A stretch of DNA of 40,633 bases from Candidatus Trichofilum aggregatum (GCA_016716885.1 JADJUV010000133.1:1-40633); one strand, 5' to 3'. Shown: positions 9,223 through 20,575, counted from the stretch's first letter. The notes: generated by a model from the sequence alone, not told the origin. Translations and numbers: made by a program.

Positions 9223-9609
9223 TTTGCAACAATGGTAAACCAAAGGAGTTAGCCGTATTGTACGCCTTTACGAAAAGTCTTCACAGGTTCCATATTACGT
9301 ATAGTCGATATTGAAGAAGCCTATTCACACCTATAACCTGGTTAGACCTTTATCTATCGATTTCTTCCCCAACTAATACCCGCTTATCGAAGAACGATAT
9401 TGGTCGTATTTCGCTACACGAATTTTCTCTCACGGTGTTACGTTCTTGACGTGTTTACAGGCGCTTTTGTGGGTCAAAATAGAAGGTGCAGCGTTGCAGG
9501 GAATCGCCTGCCTTCAAGAGATCGGTATAATAAACGGGTCTGGCTCATCTGACCCTGTTTTGATTCGGTGTGTGTGTTACGCACACACCCCATTCCCACG
9601 CACCGCCCG
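9223..9609. promoter_or_regulatory. Divergent spacer with hairpin before the antirepressor gene
   Basis: This stretch separates the gluconokinase and antirepressor genes. TATAAT at 9526-9531 is a candidate -10 without a good -35. At 9567-9589 GGTGTGTG and CACACACC form an inverted repeat 20 bases before the antirepressor start, a possible operator or leader hairpin. Nothing gene-like is seen. Confidence 0.35.
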
Positions 9610-10440
9610 ATGAATGAAGAGAAAACCATTACCCCACTTGAACAAAAGGTCATCCTTTTTTACGAAGATGCTCTGACGGCTATTTTAGTCAAGGTTGATG
9701 ACACCCCTCAGGTATATGTGCCGGTACGCCCCATCTGTGATCGGCTCGGCCTGAATTGGTCCGGTCAACTTCAGTGTATTTGGTGTGATTTTATTTTGGA
9801 CGAGGTAGTTTTTAGTGTCCTGGTGCCCACCACGCCCAACGAAGGGGGTGGCTCTCAGGAGATGATTTGCCTGCCGCTCGATTTTCTCAATGGCTGGTTG
9901 TTTGGTATTAACGTCAACCGGGTCAATGAAGAGATTCGCCCCTTGTTGCTGCGTTATCAACGGGAATGCTATCGGATTCTCGCGGCCGCGTTCCTGGAAC
10001 GATCCCCCTCAGCCGACTCATCACCCAGCGCGGCCGCGCTCATCCAAATCCGCGAGATGGGCCGGGCCATCATGCAAATGGCCGAAGAACAGCTAAAGTT
10101 TGAGGCTCGCCTCACCGTACACCACCAACGGCTAGACAAAGCCGCCGTGGTAGTGGGCGACCTCACCAAACGCATCACCGCCATCGAACAAACCCTTCAC
10201 CCCGGGGGAACCATCAGCGAAGAGCAAGCCAGCCAATTAAGTCAGGCCGTCAAGACAGTTGCCCTGGCCCTGGGCAAGAAAAGCGGCCGCAACGAATTTG
10301 GCTCTGTTTACGGCGAAATGTATCGGCGCTATAGCATCACCGCTTACAAACACCTGCCGGCCCACAAATTCAGCGAAACGATGAAATGGCTCACTCTCTG
10401 GTTTCAGGAAATCACGGATGGCACAGGGACAACTTTTTAG
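9610..10440 (+). CDS. P22-type phage antirepressor-like protein
   Basis: A 276-residue protein whose first 125 residues resemble the P22 antirepressor N-terminal domain: VYVPVRPICDRLGLNWSGQ, then MICLPLDFLNGWLFGI, then a VNEEIRPLLLRYQREC helix. The middle is a coiled-coil-like helix (IREMGRAIMQMAEEQLKFEA). The end (SGRNEFGSVYGEMYRRYSIT, then LPAHKFSETMKWL) resembles the ORF6C/antirepressor C-terminal domain that binds DNA or repressor. Such proteins relieve phage repression, and lone copies are common in Chloroflexota genomes. The ATG at 9610 is chosen because homology starts there; an upstream GTG at 9568 falls in the hairpin. The gene is intact with three GCGGCCGC copies. Its targets may be the repeats at 10549-10860. 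Confidence 0.85.
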   Translation: MNEEKTITPLEQKVILFYEDALTAILVKVDDTPQVYVPVRPICDRLGLNWSGQLQCIWCDFILDEVVFSVLVPTTPNEGGGSQEMICLPLDFLNGWLFGINVNRVNEEIRPLLLRYQRECYRILAAAFLERSPSADSSPSAAALIQIREMGRAIMQMAEEQLKFEARLTVHHQRLDKAAVVVGDLTKRITAIEQTLHPGGTISEEQASQLSQAVKTVALALGKKSGRNEFGSVYGEMYRRYSITAYKHLPAHKFSETMKWLTLWFQEITDGTGTTF

Positions 10441-10548
10441 CTCAGAATGCCTATCTCCCTGCCCCACCGCATCCGGCGAATTTGCCTGATTTCAACCTTT
10501 GCGGTTGTGTGAACACAGCAATTATTGACAAGCAAATAAAATAACGCT

Positions 10549-10660
10549 AAGATAATCCTGTGTAGCATAAGAGCAGTTATCTTAAATCAGGTTGTGTTTC
10601 ATTTCACAATAGGGTTGATAAGATAAACGAGATTAGCATAAACGAGATTATCCTAATCGC
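10549..10660. promoter_or_regulatory. AT-rich operator-like repeat cluster
   Basis: The spacer 10441-10937 is AT-rich and repetitive. ATAAACGAGATTA occurs twice head to tail (10623-10635 and 10638-10650, a 15-bp period). Variants of TAAGATAA, TTAGCATAA and TTATCTTA surround it from 10549 on. TTAGCATAA at 10632-10640 is the exact complement of TTATGCTAA at 10853-10861 beside the downstream promoter. The pattern suggests multiple binding sites for one regulator; the identity of that regulator is unknown. Confidence 0.5.
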
Positions 10661-10815
10661 CAAAATAGGGATTTTCTCTCACCTTCACAAATACACACTC
10701 CGGCAAACCCCCTTCCCTTCAGGCAAGCGCAAGCGTTTACCTCTGGTGACCTCACCTTTTCTTTCTGCACAAAATCCTTACTCCGCCTTTCTCGGAACAA
10801 ATGATCGAAAAACTC

Positions 10816-10844
10816 TTGACAGCATTAATTCGCAGTGCTAAGAT
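10816..10844 (+). promoter_or_regulatory. Sigma-70-type promoter of the ATPase gene
   Basis: TTGACA at 10816-10821 and TAAGAT at 10839-10844 are separated by exactly 17 bases, close to consensus. The -10 lies within inverted-repeat words (GCAGT..ACTGC at 10832-10850, ATAAC..GTTAT at 10843-10856), so a bound repressor would block it. The gene start at 10938 is 94 bases downstream. Confidence 0.7.
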
Positions 10845-10937
10845 AACTGCGGTTATGCTAATTGGGTTTATCTTGATCTTCGTGTGACCTCACTAACGGT
10901 GAAGCATCAACAACACCCATCATTCTGGGATACTGCT

Positions 10938-12412
10938 ATGGAAACCGCATTCATCGGCCGTCTGAAAGAACTTAAACTAATGAGCCATTATTGGCAAAGC
11001 GACAAAGCGTCACTCGTCGTCCTCTACGGGCGGCGGCGTGTCGGCAAAACGCGCCTGTTGACCCATTGGCTCCAGACAGAAGGAGCCTATGGCCTCTATT
11101 GGATGGCTGAGGCTATCGCCGAAAAGCGCAATTGCGCTCCTTTTCTCAGGAGCTAGAATCGTTTTTAGAGCCTGACTTAGTCATGTCTGAAGACTTTACC
11201 TACCCCAATTGGGATTACGCCTTCCAGAAAGTAGCTCGTGTCGCCCGAGACCGTCGCCTGGTTTTGTTTTTGGACGAAGTCACTTACCTCATTGATGTGA
11301 ACCCCGATTTTGTGGGCACTTTGCAGAAAGCCTGGGATCAATGGTTAAGCAAAAGCAACATTTTGTTGGCTTTATGTGGCTCCCAAATGGGCCTGATGAA
11401 AAAACAGCTTCTAGCCTATGATGCCCCCCTGTACGGTCGAGCGACTGTGCAAATGAAGCTGGAGCAGTTGCCCTACGGCGTAACGAGCCAATATTTCCCT
11501 CAATACAGCCCCGCTGACCGTGTGATGCTTTTTGGTGCTTTAGGTGGCGTACCGGCCTATTGGGAGCGACTCGACCTCAATTTATCTCTTGTCGAAAACA
11601 TCGGCTTGTTCTTAATTCCATCCAATCCCTGGATCATGGATGAATCGCGGCTTTTGTTGCAGGATTTTTTCTCTGAACAATTAATTTACGCCTCCATCAT
11701 GCGGGCCATCGCCAATGACGCTCACACCTTCAGCGAAATTGAGCAATGGACGGGTCTTTCTCACGGCCATGTTTCCCGCTATCTCAGCTTATTGCGTGAC
11801 ACCGGATTTGTGGAACGTCGCACCCCCCTTACCCAAGAAAACAACCCCGATACCCGCTTTGGCCGTTATTATGTTACCGATGCCTATTTGCGCTTCTTCT
11901 ATCGCTTTTTAGCCACCCACCAGACCAAATTGGCGATGGGTCAGCAACAGAAAACGATGCAGGCCATTGAGACTGGGTTAGCCAGCTTTGTCGCCAGTAA
12001 CACCTGGCCAGAGTTGTGTCAGGAATGGTTGTTGCGGGCCAGTGATAATAATGAACTGACCCTGGATGTGGAACGGACGGGACGGGAGTGGAAGCGCTCG
12101 TTTACCATTGATGTGGTCGGCATTAACGAGCAGACCAAAGTCATGGTTCTAGGGGCCTGCCTGTGGAATGATGTGTCTGCGGATGCAACATCGATGCGGG
12201 AGCTTGTCAATCGCACCCGAAGCGTTGTTCCTGGCCCGGAATGGAAGGTTTATTATATGGGTTTTTCTGTCGCTGGCTGGAGCGAAGAGGCTGAAGCGGA
12301 AATCGCCCGGCTCATCAAAACCGGCCCGACACGGAGTGGCTATGAGGTTCTGGGCTATCGTCTGCTAACTTTGGCAGAGGTAGATGCGGACCTGGCCCGT
12401 TGGACGCTGTAA
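10938..12412 (+). CDS. ATPase of the archaeal-type ATP-binding/DUF234 family, one frameshift
   Basis: A P-loop ATPase of about 490 residues, read in two frames. Frame one runs from ATG 10938 (METAFIGRLKEL; Walker A YGRRRVGKTRL) to a stop at 11156. Frame two takes over at about 11130 (LRSFSQELESFLEP) and runs to 12412. One missing base near 11127-11132 explains the break, because the sequence is colinear with the family on both sides. Walker B is VLFLDEVTYLID, followed by sensor-like ALCGSQMGLM, a winged-helix region (FSEIEQWTGLSHGHVSRYLS) and a DUF234-like nuclease-fold domain (WKRSFTIDVVGI). The role of these proteins is unproven; they are common near mobile genes. An upstream GTG at 10884 is possible. 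Transcription probably starts at the promoter at 10816. Confidence 0.85.
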
Positions 12413-12426
12413 GTCGTCGGTAACAA

Positions 12427-12456
12427 AAAAGCCAGATGATATGGCATCTGGCTTTT
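12427..12456 (+). terminator. Intrinsic terminator after the ATPase gene
   Basis: Arms AAAAGCCAGATG (12427-12438) and CATCTGGCTTTT (12445-12456) with a six-base loop end in a T run, 14 bases after the stop. The A run at the left end would make it work on both strands. Confidence 0.88.
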
Positions 12457-12560
12457 GTCTGTTGACCAAGCAAATAGTGACTTGATGGTTGCTCAACTAT
12501 CATTTCAGCCTCTTTATTGAGGTGGGTACTTTTTTGTTTGGTCAGGAAAAGCTTAACACT

Positions 12561-12641
12561 GACAAAAGGCTGTGTCAAGACAACTTTTGTCGGTGAGCAC
12601 GCCATAAACGGAAAAAAGCAAGTGTGTCCTCACTTGCTTTT
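12561..12641. terminator. Two further hairpins, the second a strong terminator-like stem
   Basis: GACAAAAG (12561-12568) pairs with CTTTTGTC (12584-12591). AAAAGCAAGTG (12614-12624) pairs with CACTTGCTTTT (12631-12641) across six bases. Together with the stem at 12427 there are three hairpins in about 215 bases, an unusually strong insulation of the ATPase transcript. The remaining bases to 12835 hold no gene I can support. Confidence 0.6.
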
Positions 12642-12835
12642 CCGCCAAAAAGTTCTATATCGTCGCCCTGGTTCTTCGCTTTTAACCAGCCTCTTTTGTG
12701 GGGAGGGGGGATTTTTGTTCCCCAGCGGCCGCATTTCTATTGAGGAGGATAGCACAGGCGTCCTCTGGTGTCAACCGGTTCAGACCCTGCTTAGGGTAGG
12801 TTTTGGGTTGCATTCAGTTCGTCTGGGCTACGGCA

Positions 12836-14042
12836 ATGAAGGCATTACCTTCGGCGGCGTTGTGCGAAGCTCAATCACGTCTCCTGACGTTACGAGCGCA
12901 ACAAGGTGTCTGTTCGCGGCCGCATTCTCTGGCCCTTACCCCAGACACAACAACGCCCGCTCCTTCGCTTTCCTCATTGCCTGCTCACTTAGGGTGGCAT
13001 AGTCCGGCGGTTACCGCTTTGTTGCGGCCGCAGCCCAAACCGGCCCCTCTGACCCCGCCCCCTACACCGGTGGAAGTAAAGTCAGCCACCCCCGCCCTCG
13101 TTGGCTACACCCCATCCCCCCACCGCGGAAACTGTTAAACATTATCCTTCTTTGGGCGCGGCCGCATTACACGCGCAAGACGCGCCCTGTTTTCGTACCT
13201 GGCTCATCAGCCGTCACCTGGACAAAACCGGGCGTGGCTGGCTCAATCTGGCTACCCTTACCTCAGCCCTGACCGATCCTAACTCAGCCACTTGTCTGTT
13301 AAGCCGCAAACGATTGAGGCAAATCTTGCTCAAGGGCGAAGGGCGTTACTGGACACACGATGTGCAGGGACGGCTTTGGTTACACGGAGCCGCTCGGGTC
13401 GCGGCCGCGTTAGGCGTGTCGCGTTTAACCGGTCAACCCGTGCAACTGCCCCTCGCCGCCCTCACCCAAACCCTAAAAGCCTGTAAAGCCCACCTTTACG
13501 CTGCCTGGCATAGCGGCCGCAAAAACCATCAACCCATCAGCCGCCAGGTACAACGCACCTTGACGGGCATTCCAGAACGGACTCAACGGGCTTATGGTCG
13601 CCTGACCCCGCTACAGGTACACACGAACATCGCCATCGGGGCCGAAGCGACACCTACAGCCATTGAAGAATGCGCCTGGCGACAGGGACAGGCCACCTTT
13701 GTTTTGCATGACCGACAAGGGCAACAAGGGCGACCGGGGCAACATTACCTGGCCTGGCAATTACCCAATAGCTACATCGGCCCGCATCCTTTGACCCCCA
13801 AAGGGAGACAGAAAAAGATCAACCGCCAGCTTGCAGACCTTGTGAATAAACGGGCGCAGGGCAACTGTGAACAAAAGGTTGAACAACTATTCTGTACCAA
13901 TGGCAAAGATGCGAGTCTACTTTATCGGCAACGGCCAGATCATGATGTTTATTGGCCGTTGCGTACTCAGTCACAAGCAAGGTTGAAATTCTGGGGCGTG
14001 TTGCCTCAGGTTGGAGCGGGAAATTTGTTGCCGTCCTTATAA
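12836..14042 (+). CDS. Unrecognised protein, possibly DNA-binding, one frameshift
   Basis: No function is assigned. The C-terminal 310 residues are continuous to 14042: a helical segment (CFRTWLISRHLDKTGRGWL), LLSRKRLRQILLKGEGRYW, RLWLHGAARVAAALGV, an HTH-like ISRQVQRTLTGIPERTQRAY and LAWQLPNSY. That region could start at TTG 13101. However, the frame upstream (ATG 12836, ...ALLRPQPKPAPLTPPPT) flows smoothly into it if one C is removed from the six-C run at about 13119-13124, giving ...GYTPSPTAETVKHYPSLGAAA. I prefer this longer version with a Pro-rich linker; the exact start is uncertain. The HTH-like part and the neighbouring antirepressor and ATPase suggest a mobile-element replication or regulatory protein. 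It carries five GCGGCCGC copies, a high density. Confidence 0.6.
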
Positions 14043-14062
14043 CGGGTATTAATCTATTTTCT

Positions 14063-17000
14063 TTAAACAGGCACGAGGTGAATTTGTGTTCCTACCTGCA
14101 AAAAACATAAAAGGAGCCGCGGCCGCAACCCCACCAACTGCTCCACGGCCAGGGCATATCGTGACAACTGTTGTCGATAATCCTTTGTCGCTAGCAACGC
14201 AAATAATTCCGCTTCATCAGCTACTTCATCCGTTTTGTAATCCACAATCGTCCATTGACCCTCATAAAGATACAAGGCGTCAATAATGCCCCGCTCTACT
14301 TGACCATTTCTCGTCACCACATAGGGCAGTTCCGCCAGACGCCGCTCGGCCTGGTTCATCTGGGCATACAGGGGATGTTGGTGGAAGCGGTCAAGGAGTT
14401 GGCGGGTTTTTCGCTCGGCATCACGTAACTGGGCGTGGTCGGTCAGGCCATATTCTCTGGCCCGTGCTTCACACCACTGGGCAAAATCGGCCCCCGGAAA
14501 ACGCCACAAAGCCAACGCCGTATGCACCAAGGAACCGACAACCCAGGCCGGAGCCGTTGGTTTTTGGGCCGTGGGCACAACCTGCCAGACGCGTTGGGGC
14601 TGTTCCGCTTCTTTGGGGTGTTCGTCAGTGACCGCGGCCGCGAACCTAAGTGGTGCCAATAATTCCGGTACAACAAACGGGGCGACGACCGCTACAGGTT
14701 CATCGTAAGTGGCATCATCACCGGTTATGCGCTGTCCTTCACCGACTACCAGGCGAACGGGGCTGGTGCCGACCTGAAGACTCATCTCATGGACGGTTGT
14801 GCCTGAGGGATTGATAACGGGCCAGGTCAGGTCTTGCCAGCCAGCTACCTGTCCAATCGTCTTCAGCCAGCCGGATGCGGTTGGTTTACCCTCTGTGTTA
14901 ATCCCGATTACGCCGCTCACCAACACCATCTGTTCGGCTCGGGTAACGGCCACATAGAGCAGTCGCTTTTCTTCGGCCTCAGCCAGGGCCTTTTCTAGTG
15001 CCTCAGCCAGGCTAAACATAGCCGGTTTTTGCCCTTCATCATCCTGTAACTTGAGCAAAAGACCCAATTTTTCATCCAACAAAAGGGTGTCCTGGCCACC
15101 TTTGGCCCCATAACCGGCATCTCCCAGCACCACCAGGGGGAAACTCCAGCCCTTTGGCCTGATGCACCGACATAATTTGCACCACCCCTTCGGCTGTGGT
15201 GCGGGCTTCCCCTTCGCGGCTGCCACTTTCGCGCACGTTTCCCAGGTAAGCCAGGAACTCCTCAATGCGAATTCGTTCCGTTTGTTGGGCCTTGGCCAGG
15301 AGTTTCTGCACATTGCGGGCGGCCTGCTGTTGGCCTGTCTGCAACAACCCGGCCAGATAGCCGGTCTCGGCCATCATGTCCTGCAAGACATCGGCCACCG
15401 TCTGCCGCCCGGCCTGGGCATGCCACTGGCTGATCAGGCGAATGGCTCGAGGAGCGCGGGCCTGGTCTTCCGGTCGCGAAAAAGCCACCCCTTGCTGCAA
15501 CCGCGCCCACCAGGATTGCCAGGTCGCGCCCTCGCCTGGGCCAGTTCGTACAAGGCCACATCGGATAACCCACACAGCGGCGAACGCAACAATCCGGCCA
15601 AAGCCAGATTATCCGAAGGGTCGGCGATGGCTTGCAGGGCGTTGAGCAAATCGCGAATTTCTGGACGCTGGTAGAAGCCCTGACCGGCTACCGTCACATA
15701 AGGCACACCCGCCTCGTCCAGGGCATTTTCATAAACGGCAAATGAGGTCGAAGCCCGGCAAAGAATGACCATGCCGCCATAAGCCAGCGTTTTAGCGTCG
15801 ACCAGTTGGCGGAACCGTGCGGCCACCATCTGGGCTGATTGAGCCAGGGCCCCATCCCCTTTGGTGCCCACCCCAGATGCAGTTCCAAAAAAGGGGCCAC
15901 AATGCCGGCGGCCGGGTCTGTCCGGGTCGGTTGCAAGGGGGCGAAGGGAGCTTCCCAGACGGGCCGGTTGGGGGCAGGTTCACCCAAAATGGGGCGGAGC
16001 AGATGGTTCATCGTGGCCAATAGCCCCTGATGGGTGCGGTATGATTCGTTGAGATCGCAGACTGTGCCTCTGGCGCGGGCAATATGATCCCGTTCAACCT
16101 GAAAAACAGCCACATCCGCCCCCCGAAAGCGGTAAATGGATTGTTTGGCGTCACCCACGATGAACAGTTTGTTGGGTTCGGGGCACAGGTGGCGAATGAG
16201 ACGTAGTTGGCGGGCGTTGGTGTCCTGAAATTCATCTACCAGGAGTGCGCCCACCTGGGTTTGCCAATATTGGCGCACGGATAGCTGGGTTTCCAGCAGG
16301 TGCAAGGCCTTGGATTCCAGATCGTCAAAATCGAGGGCCAGCCGTTCGCTTTTGCTAGTTTGGTAATGACTGTTCGCGGCCGCGAACAAATCATGGCATA
16401 AAGGTAAACATCTCGGCCAGTAATCGATCCTGCTCGTTCAGGTCCAGCAAACCAACGGGGCCGCGCGCCAGGCGGTCCGCAAGCCCGCAAAGCGGCCTTC
16501 ACCACCCCTATTTGCTCCTTGCCCCCCGGCCAATTTTTGACCGAACCCACACCCAAATTTATCTCATTCAGAACATGCAGATGTTGCCGCTGTTGGTTGA
16601 CCGTTGTCCCCATTGATTCCAGAGCCGTGAGCACCTGGCGGCGCATCCCTTCCAGTTTATCATCGGCCCGGCTGGCCTGCTCCTGGCGCAAACAGCGGAT
16701 GGATTGTTGCCAATCAGCCTGATGAAGCAACCGCTCGATCTGTTGGGTCTGGGCTTGCTCCAGGTGAGTGCGCCACAAGCCAGGAGTAAGGCCGCCCTGG
16801 TAGGCAAGTGAGCCAATGCCTACTGACTTTCATCTGGACTGATTCAGCAAAGCCAACAAGAGGTTGGCCAAGCCGGTTCACCCCAAAAGGTAAAGAGTGG
16901 GGTTAACCGCTCCTGGCGGGCGGCTTCGGCTAACGCCCATTCGACTGCCTGTGCCTTGAGCAGAAGCGTATCCCCTTCGGCCAACACCGTGAACCGGGGG

Positions 17001-17389
17001 TCCAGACCGGCTGAGGCGGGATGAGTGCGCAGAATTTCGCCACACAGGCTATGAATGGTGCTGATACGGGCCGAGTCCAGGGCCGCCAACCGCTCTTGCC
17101 AGAGATGGCGTTCTGGCTCGTCCATCTCCACCTGATACAAGAGACGATCTAGCTCCTGTCGTACCCGGTTACGCATTTCGCGGGCGGCTTTGTCGGTGAA
17201 GGTGATGGCGACGATGTGGCGCAGGGGGAGTTCGGCCAACAGGGAGAGGTAACGAGCCACCAACGTGCGCGTTTTACCGGTTCCGGCCCCGGCTGTCACA
17301 ACCACATCCCCTTGCCGCGCTACCACGGCCCTATATTGGTAGGGACTAAGATTTCAGGCGGGTCGAGAAAGGGAAGTGGGTGTGGACAT
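14063..17389 (-). CDS. addA: AddA-like helicase-nuclease subunit A, broken by about seven frameshifts
   Basis: The UvrD/RecB-type ATPase subunit of the AddAB complex, which resects double-strand DNA ends for recombination. Restored, it has about 1108 residues, close to the family norm. It begins MSTPTSLLDPPEILSPYQY and shows Walker A TAGAGTGKT, AITFTDKAAREMRNRVR, ISTIHSLCGEIL, motif II VDEFQDTNARQ, motif III VGDAKQSIYRFRGAD, motif IV DLNESYRT, IMSVHQAKGLEFP, motif VI YVAVTRAEQMVLV and the RecB nuclease motif IIDALYLY...IVDYKT. The reading changes frame near 17367, 17349, 16870, 16440, 15870, 15540 and 15138. Several changes sit in homopolymers; for example, dropping one G from the five at 15136-15140 restores KGLEFPLVVLGDAGYG. 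ATG 17389 lies five bases after the addB stop, so the two genes form an operon. Confidence 0.88.
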
Positions 17390-17394
17390 CCTGC

Positions 17395-20300
17395 TTAACC
17401 CCATGATTTGGGCCGGTAATGCCAACAATAAGCCTGCGCCGGACAATAGCTGGGACACCCTTCGGCGGGTGGATGAGGGCGGAATTGCCCGCTCCTCACT
17501 TGATGCACGGCTGACCAGGCATGGCCGATAGCCAGGGCGATGGCCTGTTCAATGCCGCCTTCGTAGGTGGCGAGGGTTAATGGGCTGGGTTCGCCCTGGC
17601 TGAAATGCCAGTAGAAGCCATCGACGGCCGTACCCAAGACAGGGCTTCCTGCATGGCCTGGGCATAAAGGGGGAGTTGGAGTTTGCGGCCGCGCACCAGT
17701 TCCCTGGCCGTAAAGCTGGCCGGGCCACCCAGTTTGTAATCAATGACCCGAATCTGCCCGGCCCCGTTGCGATACACCCGGTCTACGACCCCACGCACCA
17801 GCAATTGATCATCACTTCCCGCCGGATCCGCAATGACCAGAGGGTTGTCGGGCAGGCCAAACCGTTTCTCCTGATCAACGGGGACAAAATCAGAGCCTGT
17901 TGCGGCTAAAGCACGCAAAGAAACCACGACATTCTCGACTATCTCTTTTTGGGTGTGTGACCACCACGCGGCCGCACGGAAACCATAACGCCGGGGCGCG
18001 GCCGCAAAATGGGTTCGGCCAGGGCCGTTACGAACTGGGTTAAGGTGTCGCTCGCTCAGGGATGAGGGGGGGTCGGCGTAAACCCGCTCAAACAAGGCGT
18101 GATAAAGCGAACCTATCTGGCGCGCATCCAGCCCCAAAGCCGGTTCGGGGCGAGCTTCCAGCTTAAGCAGGTGACTGACAAAAAAGAAATGGCTACACGT
18201 CTGGTAATGCTCCAGGCGGCTAATGCTCCAGACATGGCGGGAACCGTAGGTCTCGCGCAGGGTTGAGGCCAGTTCTGTCAGATCACCATCCAGGGGGGTG
18301 GGATTAGCCAGTACAGCGGGCCTGGAATAGTTCGCTGGCGATGTGCCAGCCCGCGGCCAGCTCCGGATGCTGTTGCGCCAGCCAGGTCAGGGCTTCGGTG
18401 GGGACTGGCCCCGGTTGTTGGGCCAGGTTAATGAGCCATTCTGGGGCCGACGCGGCCGCGTCATCGGCGGTTTGCACAGGGGTGAGGCCGGTTAGCTGGC
18501 GGATGGTCTGCCAGAACGGTGAAGCTACCCATTCGGCCCCGGTATCAGCCAGGCGCGGCCGCAAAAGGAGCATCTGTTCGCGGCCGCGGCTGAGCAACTC
18601 ATAGAAAAACTCCCGCTCGGCACTCTGGGTCGAAAGTTCCACCGGCATGTTAAAGCGGTCCCGCAGGGTCATCCGGTCGTTATCCCGCAGGAAAGGGTCT
18701 TCGCGCACCGGTTGGGGAAAACTGCCTTCACCTAGCCCCAGAACCGCTACGGCGGCAAAGGAGAGGCCCCGCGACTGGGGAATGTCCGCGATCAGCATAG
18801 CCGGTTGGCCGGGCAAGAGCGGGGGTCGGTAACTGTGGGCCTGGGTGGCACTGAGAAGCTCGGACATGAAGTGGGCATAGGTGATGGAGATAGGGCCAGT
18901 TGAACCGGCGAGGGCATCTTCGGCCCATACCAGCCCGCGCAGTAGCTCCTTGAACATCTGCAAAGCGGCCAGATCGTCTGCTTCGGTGGCGGCATTGGCC
19001 CGCACTTGTGCCACAATGCCCAAAGAGGTCAAGGCAGGCTGAGGATAGGGGCCAGCCAGCGCCGGATCAGGGCCGATGAGGGTTTCTAGCCAGCTCACAT
19101 ATTCGCGGAAGGAACCACTGATGGGTGGGGTTAGCCGTTGGCAGAAGCGCTCAAAAACGTCCCGGAGTTGTTGGGCGAAGACGCCCGTAGGTACATGACG
19201 GGGTGGCGGGGCCTGTCGATCCTCATCCTCGATATCTTCGCCTTCGGTTCCCCAGGCGGCTAATAAGGCCAGAGCCTCCTGCCACTGATCCAGCCCGGCG
19301 ATAACCCGACCATACCGTGCGGCCGCGTCCAGCCGTTCTGCATCCCCTTCTTTCAGGTCAAGGCGGGGGCCATCGGGGCTGACGCGGCAGGTGCGCCACT
19401 TAAAATAGGGCGAACGCCAGGCCGAGATCACCCCCTGACGAGGTAAATGGGGTTGGTTTTGGGCATCGGGTAGAAATAGCCGCAACAGATCCAGCAAGGC
19501 CACAATAACTGGGCTTTGCCCCAGCGGTGAACCATCCGCCAGGCGCAGGTCAATGCCCATCTCCTGGGCTATCTGGCGGATGAAGGGGCGATATGGGCCA
19601 ATATCGCGGGCCAGTAAGGCTACCTGAGTGGGGTGGTAGCCATCCTGCACGATTCGGGCTTTTAACCAGCGTAACGCGTGGCGCACCTCACCAGGAATGT
19701 CCGCGGCTTCAATGAGCGTCACCGGCGGGCCAGGGGTGATAGGTTTGGGGGGACCCGGTTGGAAAAGACGGCTCGCCAGATGGTGCAGAATGGGTCTGTT
19801 TGTTGGTGTATGGGGCAGTGGTTGGGCCTGAATGTTCAAGGCTTTTTCTATCTGCTGGCGTGTTTGAGCAAACCGGGGGTAACGACTGACGGCCCTGTCG
19901 TCGCCGGTTAAGGTGATGATCAGATGGCCCACGCGTTGGCTGAGCAGTTCTAGCAGGTTTCGCTGGATGGGGGTGAAGTCATCGAATCCGTCAATATAGA
20001 GATACGGCCAGGCCGCGGCCGCGTGCGGATGTTGGTTCAGGGCTTCGGCGGCTACCCAATAACGGCCAGCTCGGTCTACCCAATTGTGGGCCTGTAATTC
20101 CTCTTGATAAGCGGCATAAATATCGGCTAATTCCAGCAAGCGGGGTTCGTTACCCATGTGAGAGAACGCTGCCCGCAGGGCTGTTGGCTCCAGGCGAGCC
20201 GCTTTCCATTCCGCGATGAGGCGTTGCAACACCTGAATGAAACCCGGTTTGTCGGTCAGGGTGTGGTAATGTTTCAGAGGGCGTTGCGCAACGAGGGCCT

Positions 20301-20575
20301 GGAGTAGGCGGTATTGCACGGGTTCGGCCAGTTCGGTGACGGCGATTCCGGCACTGTCCAGGCAGTCTGCGACGAGGCGGTCGAAGGTGAGGATGAATCC
20401 CTATGGCGCCTCCCAACTGGGCCAGGCGGTCGCGAGCGGATTGAGCCTGGAGCTGGGTGGGCACACAGATGCGTACTTCGTGGTGCAGGTTCGCGGCCGC
20501 GAGGCGGGCTTGTTGGAGGATAAAGCTAGTTTTGCCTGCGGCCGCGGGGGCCAGGTAAACGGTTGTATTAGGCAT
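17395..20575 (-). CDS. addB: AddB-like helicase-nuclease subunit B, broken by about three frameshifts
   Basis: The second subunit of the AddAB end-resection enzyme. Restored, it has about 1060 residues: N-terminal VYLAPAAAGKTSFIL (a P-loop variant), TFDRLVADCLDSAGI, a helicase-like middle (YIDGFDDFTPIQRNLLELL, LLARDIGPYRPFI), then GLSFAAVAVLGLGEGSFP and ERE...LLSRGREQMLLLRPRL. The C-terminal RecB-type nuclease has VRGVVDRVYRN and IRVIDYKLG. The Fe-S cysteines are visible: one in LEHYQTCSHFFF and three in GCPSYCPAQAYC. Frame changes fall near 20400, 18305 and 17640, each with colinear protein on both sides. It is the first gene of addB-addA; it starts MPNTTVYLAP at 20575. GCGGCCGC is dense here, with about ten copies. 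Confidence 0.88.

Noticed and set aside
9568..9609. Longer start (GTG 9568) for the antirepressor
   Set aside because: The extra 14 residues come from a hairpin of GTGTGTG/CACACAC and are not part of the family pattern.
11100..11160. Programmed frameshift in the ATPase gene
   Set aside because: No slippery heptamer or downstream structure is evident, and similar one-base breaks occur in many genes of the window.
12517..13002. Open frame with 161 codons over the terminators after the ATPase gene
   Set aside because: It runs through two terminator-like stems and overlaps the better supported frame leading to the 14042 protein.
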